A stretch of DNA of 64,000 nt from Halopseudomonas sabulinigri (lineage in GTDB: Bacteria; Pseudomonadota; Gammaproteobacteria; Pseudomonadales; Pseudomonadaceae): positions 3,544,001-3,608,000 of the forward strand of contig NZ_LT629763.1 of the NCBI RefSeq assembly GCF_900105255.1, in the 5' to 3' direction. The translations under genes and the position numbers were made by a program. How positions within the stretch are numbered: position 1 is the first letter of the stretch; the number at the start of each line of letters is the position of its first letter. Of the stretch, positions 59,056-64,000 are shown piece after piece. The notes under the pieces were generated by a model. The model worked only from the letters and a program-made list of their open reading frames with translations. It ran no database searches and had not been told where the DNA came from.

Positions 59056-60372
59056 TTATTTCAGATGGCTGGCAAACTGGCTGACCACATTGACCACCTG
59101 CTGCGCGCCCTTCTTGATCTCGCGCATCACCCGACCGGACTCGTTGGAGAGCTCCAGCCCTTGCTGCGCTTTGTCCTGGCTCTGTCTGATGGCGGTTACC
59201 GTGGATTGGGTCAGGCTCTGGTTCTTCTGCACCACCTCGACTATCTCTACCGTTGCCTTGCTGGTTCGCTGCGCCAATTGGCGCACTTCATCGGCCACCA
59301 CGGCGAAGCCGCGGCCCTGTTCTCCGGCACGCGCTGCTTCAATGGCGGCATTGAGGGCCAGCAGGTTGGTCTGATCGGCGATGCTGCTGATGCTCTGGAC
59401 GATACTGGCGATCAATTGCGACTGCTTGTCCAGTGCGGAGATCTCTTCCCCGGCCTGCTCCATCTGTACCGACAGCTCACTGATAACCTGCAGGGTTCGT
59501 TCGATGACCTGTGCGCCTTGATCGGCGATAGCGTCGGTCTGGGTGGAGGTGTCGTAGGCGACGCTCGCGGCGTTGGCGACCGATTGCTCACGTTCGATTT
59601 CATTGGTGATTACGGTCGCGAATTTGACGACTTTGTACAGCTCGTTGTCTTGGCTGAAAATAGGGTTGTAGGAGGCTTCCAGCCAGACGGTATTACCGTA
59701 GTGATCGAGCCGTTTGAAACGGTCGGACACGCATTCGCCGCGGCCCAGTTTGGCCCAAAACTCGGTATAAGCGCTGGAGTTGGCTTCGTCCGGATCGCAG
59801 AAAATGCGGTGGTGCTGGCCGATGATCTCATCCTTGCGATAGCCCATGGCCGTCAGAAAGCGCTCGTTGGCATGCAGCACATGGCCCTTGAGGTCAAATT
59901 CGATCAACGCCATGGAGCGGTTCAGTGCCTGTATCAGGTCCTGGTATTCCCGCGAGGTCTCGATGGTGCGCGTGAGCACCGTGCTGTGCAGGGTGAACTC
60001 CTGCAGCCGCTGCTGCTCGTCGATAATCGGCTGCAGGATTGAGCGGAGCCAGGCCTGTTTGCCGTCCGCGCGCTGAAACTGTATTGCGCCAACCCAATGC
60101 TCTTTCTTCTCCAGCGCGGTCTTGAGGCTTTTGAAGTGCGGGGTGTTGCGGGCCTTGTCAGGGACGAAGTCGAGCAGTTTTTTACCGGTTACCCGGTCGA
60201 GGGGATAGCCCAGTTCGTCTGCTGAATTGCTGTTCTGTGCAGTAATGACCCCGGCTTCATTGAGGGTCATGACCAGCATTTCCTTGTTCAGACTGTCGGT
60301 GACCTGGTCCATGCGGAACAGCTTCTTTTCCAGCTGGGCAATTTTTTCTTCTGATTTTTTACTGAAAAACAT
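59056..60372 (-). CDS. Soluble PAS-PAS methyl-accepting chemotaxis protein (BdlA-like)
   Basis: 438 residues from ATG 60370-60372 (GGAGG before it). No membrane helix. A short coiled start ([20 protein letters not shown]), PAS 1 at about 30-125, PAS 2 at about 140-255 ([39 protein letters not shown]), then an MCP signalling hairpin with the tip [20 protein letters not shown]. The layout is that of BdlA, which controls biofilm dispersal in P. aeruginosa, and of Aer-type sensors lacking an anchor. It ends in a serine/glutamate-rich coil. Confidence 0.88.
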   Translation of the reverse strand: MFFSKKSEEKIAQLEKKLFRMDQVTDSLNKEMLVMTLNEAGVITAQNSNSADELGYPLDRVTGKKLLDFVPDKARNTPHFKSLKTALEKKEHWVGAIQFQRADGKQAWLRSILQPIIDEQQRLQEFTLHSTVLTRTIETSREYQDLIQALNRSMALIEFDLKGHVLHANERFLTAMGYRKDEIIGQHHRIFCDPDEANSSAYTEFWAKLGRGECVSDRFKRLDHYGNTVWLEASYNPIFSQDNELYKVVKFATVITNEIEREQSVANAASVAYDTSTQTDAIADQGAQVIERTLQVISELSVQMEQAGEEISALDKQSQLIASIVQSISSIADQTNLLALNAAIEAARAGEQGRGFAVVADEVRQLAQRTSKATVEIVEVVQKNQSLTQSTVTAIRQSQDKAQQGLELSNESGRVMREIKKGAQQVVNVVSQFASHLK

Positions 60373-60512
60373 GAAGCCTCCGTGGGCCATTGTACGGGTG
60401 TCGTCATGCTATCCATAGCAACAAGGTAAGCGTATTACCATTAGGTGACACTATAGTTCAGGCTTGCTTGATCCGGCGAGCGGGCCGCGAGGCTGGGTGG
60501 CCAGGCGATGAA

Positions 60513-61001
60513 TCAAGGCAGGATTTCAACCAGGGTGCCGTCGGGTACGAGATTCCAGACTTCACGCATCTCGGCGTTGCCCAGGGCGATGCAGCCGTTG
60601 GTCCAGTCCAGCCCTTCGAAATACCACTCCGGGTAGTCTTCGTCGATGGGGGTGCCGTGGATCATGATCATGCCGCCGGGATCTACATCGTTCTTGTAGG
60701 CTGCCATCTTGTCTTTCAGGTTGGGGTAGTCCAGGTGCATGCTCAGGTTGTAGGCCGGGCTTTCATGGCGCCAGTCTATGGTGTAGATGCCTTCTGGCGT
60801 GCGCTGATCACCCTGCTGGCGCTTGTGCCCCACGGGTTGGCGACCGAGCGAAATGCGGTAACGGTGCAGCACCTCACCATTGCTGATCAGCTGCAACTGA
60901 CGCTCGGCCTTGAGCACCACTACCTTGTCGATCACCGGGGCGGCTGCGTGGGCAGCCAGGCTGCACAGGCACAGCAGTACTATGCTGAAAAGACGGCTCA
61001 T
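60513..61001 (-). CDS. L,D-transpeptidase (YkuD family), exported
   Basis: 162 residues. Signal peptide (LFSIVLLCLCSLAAHAAA), then a YkuD domain with the catalytic set GGMIMIHGTPIDE and WTNGCIALGNAEM (Cys nucleophile, His in IMIHG). Cross-links or edits peptidoglycan peptides, or attaches lipoproteins, in the periplasm. ATG overlaps the Nudix gene stop by 4 bases; the pair is conserved in Pseudomonas. Confidence 0.93.
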   Translation of the reverse strand: MSRLFSIVLLCLCSLAAHAAAPVIDKVVVLKAERQLQLISNGEVLHRYRISLGRQPVGHKRQQGDQRTPEGIYTIDWRHESPAYNLSMHLDYPNLKDKMAAYKNDVDPGGMIMIHGTPIDEDYPEWYFEGLDWTNGCIALGNAEMREVWNLVPDGTLVEILP

Positions 61002-61549
61002 CGGCTGGCTGCCTGTGGGCGGTAGAGGATGTCGCGGATGCGCACCGGGAAGTGGTTGTCCTGGCGGTCGATGAAATACTGCTTTAGCGTTTTGCCAATG
61101 GTCGGGAAGGCCAGTTCCTGCCAGGGGATCTCGTCTTCGCTGAACAGGCGTACTTCCAGGCTCTCTTCACCGGCAGAGAAATCCAGATCGGCCAGTTCGC
61201 CGCGAAAGAACATGTAAACCTGATTGATGTGCGGCAGATTGAACAGCATATACAACTCCTGCGCCTGCAGGCTGGCGCGGGCTTCCTCCCAGGTTTCACG
61301 CAGCGCGGCCTGCTCGGTGGTCTCGCCGTTCTCCATGAAGCCGGCGGGCAGGGTCCAGTAGCCCAGGCGTGGCTCGATGGCACGACGGCACAGCAGCACG
61401 CGCCGCTCGTGGGTGGCCAGACACCCAGCCACGATGCGTGGATTCTGGTAATGAATGGTTTCGCAGTGGTCACAGATGAACCGCGAGCGCGTATCGCCCG
61501 AGGGGATGCGTGCGGAAACGCTTTGTCCGCACTCACTACAGAACTTCAT
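60998..61549 (-). CDS. Nudix hydrolase with zinc ribbon (NudC-like)
   Basis: 183 residues. N-terminal zinc ribbon (KFCSECGQSVS ... FICDHCETIHYQNP) and Nudix box GFMENGETTEQAALRETWEE, extended by ARASLQ. The combination is that of NADH pyrophosphatase-like Nudix proteins, shorter than E. coli NudC. Substrate may be NAD(H), FAD or ADP-ribose. First gene of a pair with the L,D-transpeptidase. Confidence 0.9.
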   Translation of the reverse strand: MKFCSECGQSVSARIPSGDTRSRFICDHCETIHYQNPRIVAGCLATHERRVLLCRRAIEPRLGYWTLPAGFMENGETTEQAALRETWEEARASLQAQELYMLFNLPHINQVYMFFRGELADLDFSAGEESLEVRLFSEDEIPWQELAFPTIGKTLKQYFIDRQDNHFPVRIRDILYRPQAASR

Positions 61550-61761
61550 GTTGTTTTCCCGACTGGGTAGGGTTTCGAATCCACCCTATCTTGCGGGGCG
61601 ATGCGCGCTTGGGCAAGAGACAAAAAGCACAAATGCGCTTGACGGCAAGCAGGTTTCCGGATGGCTGGTGGCCTGGCTATCAAGGGGTATTCACACCGCT
61701 GTGCGGCTGGTTCTGCCCTGGTGATCATGCCATCATTGTGAAAAGAACCGAGGACCTATGC

Positions 61762-62355
61762 ATGCTGGACAAAATGCGCATGCGGGTACAGGAGCATTCC
61801 CCCCGAACGGTTGAGGCAGCCGGTCTCCCGGAGGCGGGTGTGTTGATCCCCATTACCTGTGTGCATGATCGCCCCGAGATTATCCTGACGCTGCGTTCGC
61901 AGCGGCTTTCTACCCATTCCGGCGAGGTGGCCTTTCCCGGTGGGCGCCGCGATCCCGGTGATGTTGATCTGTGTTTCACTGCCCTGCGCGAGGCGCACGA
62001 AGAAATCGGCTTACTGCCCGAGCTGGTTGACGTGGTCGGCCCCATGGACTCGCTGGTATCGCGCTTCGGGATCAAGGTCACACCTTATGTCGGCATAGTG
62101 CCGGATGTGTTCGATCTGGTGCCCAACAGCGGCGAAATTGAAGAGGTGTTTCGGGTGCCGGTAGAGTTTTTTCTTAACGACCCGCGCGAGATGACCCACC
62201 GCATCGACTATGAGGGGCGCAGCTGGTATGTGCCCAGCTACCGCTACGAGGGCTTCAAGATCTGGGGTCTGACTGCACTGATGCTGGCCGAGCTGATGAA
62301 CACCGGCTTTGACGCCGGTATACCCTTGCACACCCCCTACGACGGCCACAAATAA
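61762..62355 (+). CDS. CoA pyrophosphatase (NudL/YeaB-like Nudix)
   Basis: 197 residues from ATG 61762 (GAGGACC before it); the long upstream frame overlaps the divergent Nudix gene. The UPF0035/CoA-specific pattern [20 protein letters not shown] runs into the Nudix box [22 protein letters not shown]. Hydrolyses CoA to 3',5'-ADP and 4'-phosphopantetheine in the family. First gene of a plus-strand run with the carbonic anhydrase, DUF1289 and purT. Confidence 0.92.
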   Translation: MLDKMRMRVQEHSPRTVEAAGLPEAGVLIPITCVHDRPEIILTLRSQRLSTHSGEVAFPGGRRDPGDVDLCFTALREAHEEIGLLPELVDVVGPMDSLVSRFGIKVTPYVGIVPDVFDLVPNSGEIEEVFRVPVEFFLNDPREMTHRIDYEGRSWYVPSYRYEGFKIWGLTALMLAELMNTGFDAGIPLHTPYDGHK

Positions 62356-62366
62356 GAGGTAAAGCC

Positions 62367-62890
<524 letters not shown>

Positions 62891-62891
<1 letters not shown>

Positions 62892-63109
62892 TGGGCGCGC
62901 AATCGCCGGTGCGTTCACCCTGTGTGAGCATTTGCGCACTGGACGATAACGACATCTGCACCGGCTGCCAGCGCAGCGGTATGGAGATCGCGACCTGGGG
63001 CCGCATGAGCGACGCCCAGCGCCTGGAGGTGCTGCAGCGTTGCGAGGCGCGCGCCCGTGACCAGGGCCTCTGGCTGGGCACGCTTAACCAACAAGGATAC
63101 AAGGCATGA
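62891..63109 (+). CDS. DUF1289 family protein
   Basis: 72 residues from ATG 62891, which overlaps the stop of the carbonic anhydrase gene (TGATG). Hallmark [18 protein letters not shown] with four cysteines that may bind iron-sulfur or zinc, then [20 protein letters not shown]. Overlaps purT by 4 bases (ATGA). Function unknown. Confidence 0.92.
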
Positions 63110-64000
63110 ATGTAATCATCGGCACCCCGCAGGCGGAAGATGCCACCCGGGTACTGCTATTGGGTGCGGGCGAACTGGGCAAGGAGCTGGCCATCGAGTT
63201 GCAACGCCTGGGCTGTGAGGTGATAGCAGTGGACCGCTACGCCAAGGCGCCGGCGATGCAGGTAGCGCACCGCAGCCACGTGATCAGCATGCTGGATGGG
63301 CAGGCGCTGCGTGAGGTAATCGAGGCTGAGCAACCTGATTACATAGTGCCGGAAATCGAAGCCATCGCCACACCCACCCTGGTGGAGCTGGAAAGCGAGG
63401 GCTACCGCGTTGTACCAACCGCCGAGGCGACGCGCCTGACCATGGACCGCGAAGGCATCCGCCGGCTGGCAGCAGAAACCCTGGGCTTGCCTACGTCGGC
63501 CTATCAGTTTGCCGAGACCCTGGAGGATTACCGGGCGGCGGTGGCTGCCGTTGGCTTGCCCTGCGTGGTCAAGCCGGTAATGAGTTCCTCCGGCAAGGGG
63601 CAGAGTCTGGTGCGCGAAAGTGCCGATATCGAATCGGCCTGGGAATACGCCCAGGCGGGTGGTCGCGCAGGCAAGGGTCGGGTGATCGTTGAGGGCTTCG
63701 TTGATTTCGAGTACGAGATTACCCTGCTGACGGTGCGCCATGTAGACGGCACCAGTTTCTGCGCACCCATTGGCCACCGTCAGGAGGCCGGCGATTACCG
63801 CGAGTCGTGGCAGCCGCAGGCGATGTCCGAGGCAGCGCTGGCCGAAGCCCAGCGCGTGGCCAGAGAGGTGACCGAGGCGCTGGGCGGGCGAGGCCTGTTT
63901 GGCGTGGAGCTGTTCGTTAAAGGCGATCAGGTGTGGTTCAGCGAGGTCTCGCCGCGGCCGCACGATACCGGTCTGGTGACGCTGGTCTCCCAGGATTTGT
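63106..64000 (+). CDS. purT: Formate-dependent GAR transformylase PurT (3' truncated by window end)
   Basis: The frame is open from ATG 63106 to the window end (298 complete codons of about 390). ATP-grasp enzyme that makes FGAR from GAR, ATP and formate, the folate-free route in purine synthesis. Visible motifs: [18 protein letters not shown] at the start, [35 protein letters not shown] (ATP lysine), and [16 protein letters not shown]. Overlaps the DUF1289 gene by 4 bases. Same pathway as purL at 34.8 kb. Confidence 0.95.
   Translation, partial: MNVIIGTPQAEDATRVLLLGAGELGKELAIELQRLGCEVIAVDRYAKAPAMQVAHRSHVISMLDGQALREVIEAEQPDYIVPEIEAIATPTLVELESEGYRVVPTAEATRLTMDREGIRRLAAETLGLPTSAYQFAETLEDYRAAVAAVGLPCVVKPVMSSSGKGQSLVRESADIESAWEYAQAGGRAGKGRVIVEGFVDFEYEITLLTVRHVDGTSFCAPIGHRQEAGDYRESWQPQAMSEAALAEAQRVAREVTEALGGRGLFGVELFVKGDQVWFSEVSPRPHDTGLVTLVSQDL

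Overview
The window is a chromosomal segment of a gammaproteobacterium in the Pseudomonadaceae, most likely the Halopseudomonas / Pseudomonas pertucinogena lineage. This rests on gene order (bioBFHCD; kdsD-kdsC-lptC-lptA-lptB-rpoN-hpf-ptsN-rapZ-ptsO; mlaFEDCB-ibaG-murA-hisG-hisD-hisC; cysD-cysNC), on GC-rich codon use and on protein resemblance judged by eye. No database search was possible. No tRNA, rRNA or CRISPR array was recognised.

Layout. 1-4.4 kb: biotin operon, with bioB cut by the window start. 4.5-5.6 kb: two small proteins of unclear role. 5.7-7.7 kb: a long acyl-CoA dehydrogenase behind a promoter whose -10 overlaps a perfect PsrA-type palindrome. 7.7-9.9 kb: ergothioneine pair egtD-egtB. 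10-12 kb: darP (yjgA) and pmbA. 12.2-19.2 kb, minus strand: Kdo/LPS transport genes, sigma-54 and the nitrogen-PTS cluster. 19.4-27.3 kb, plus strand: Mla phospholipid transport, ibaG, murA and histidine genes. 27.3-38.7 kb: algW, a Nif3-like gene, sulfate activation (cysD, cysNC), tadA, mltF, purL.

39.0-47.5 kb is the accessory region: a chromosomal integron. It has an IntI-type integrase on the minus strand with a LexA box 13 bases before its start, an attI core near 40185, and ten AT-rich one-gene cassettes, each followed by a recognisable attC. Two identical copies of a 1184-bp IS110-family element sit at the same place and in the same orientation inside the attC sites of cassettes 6 and 10. 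The non-coding stretch before each transposase contains a 10-base segment and a 7-base segment matching, in opposite senses, the left and right halves of the reconstructed cassette-10 target, plus a 7-base segment matching one IS end. This is the arrangement expected of a bridge/seek guide RNA that programmes insertion into attC. Several cassettes resemble orphan immunity proteins (Imm33/DUF2185, YezG-like) and one has a HEPN-like RNxxxH motif.

47.5-64 kb is a patchwork of small conserved proteins (DUF2164, DUF3024, DUF4112, DUF2798, DUF2938, DUF486, DUF333, DUF2855), a MerR regulator with a textbook 19-bp-spacer divergent promoter, a small exported ATP-dependent DNA ligase, a 3' remnant of an outer-membrane barrel gene, a BdlA-like soluble chemoreceptor, an L,D-transpeptidase, two Nudix hydrolases, a gamma-carbonic anhydrase, and purT, which is cut by the window end. 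A family of dispersed intergenic hairpins built on AAGCSGCAAG-like arms lies between several core genes.
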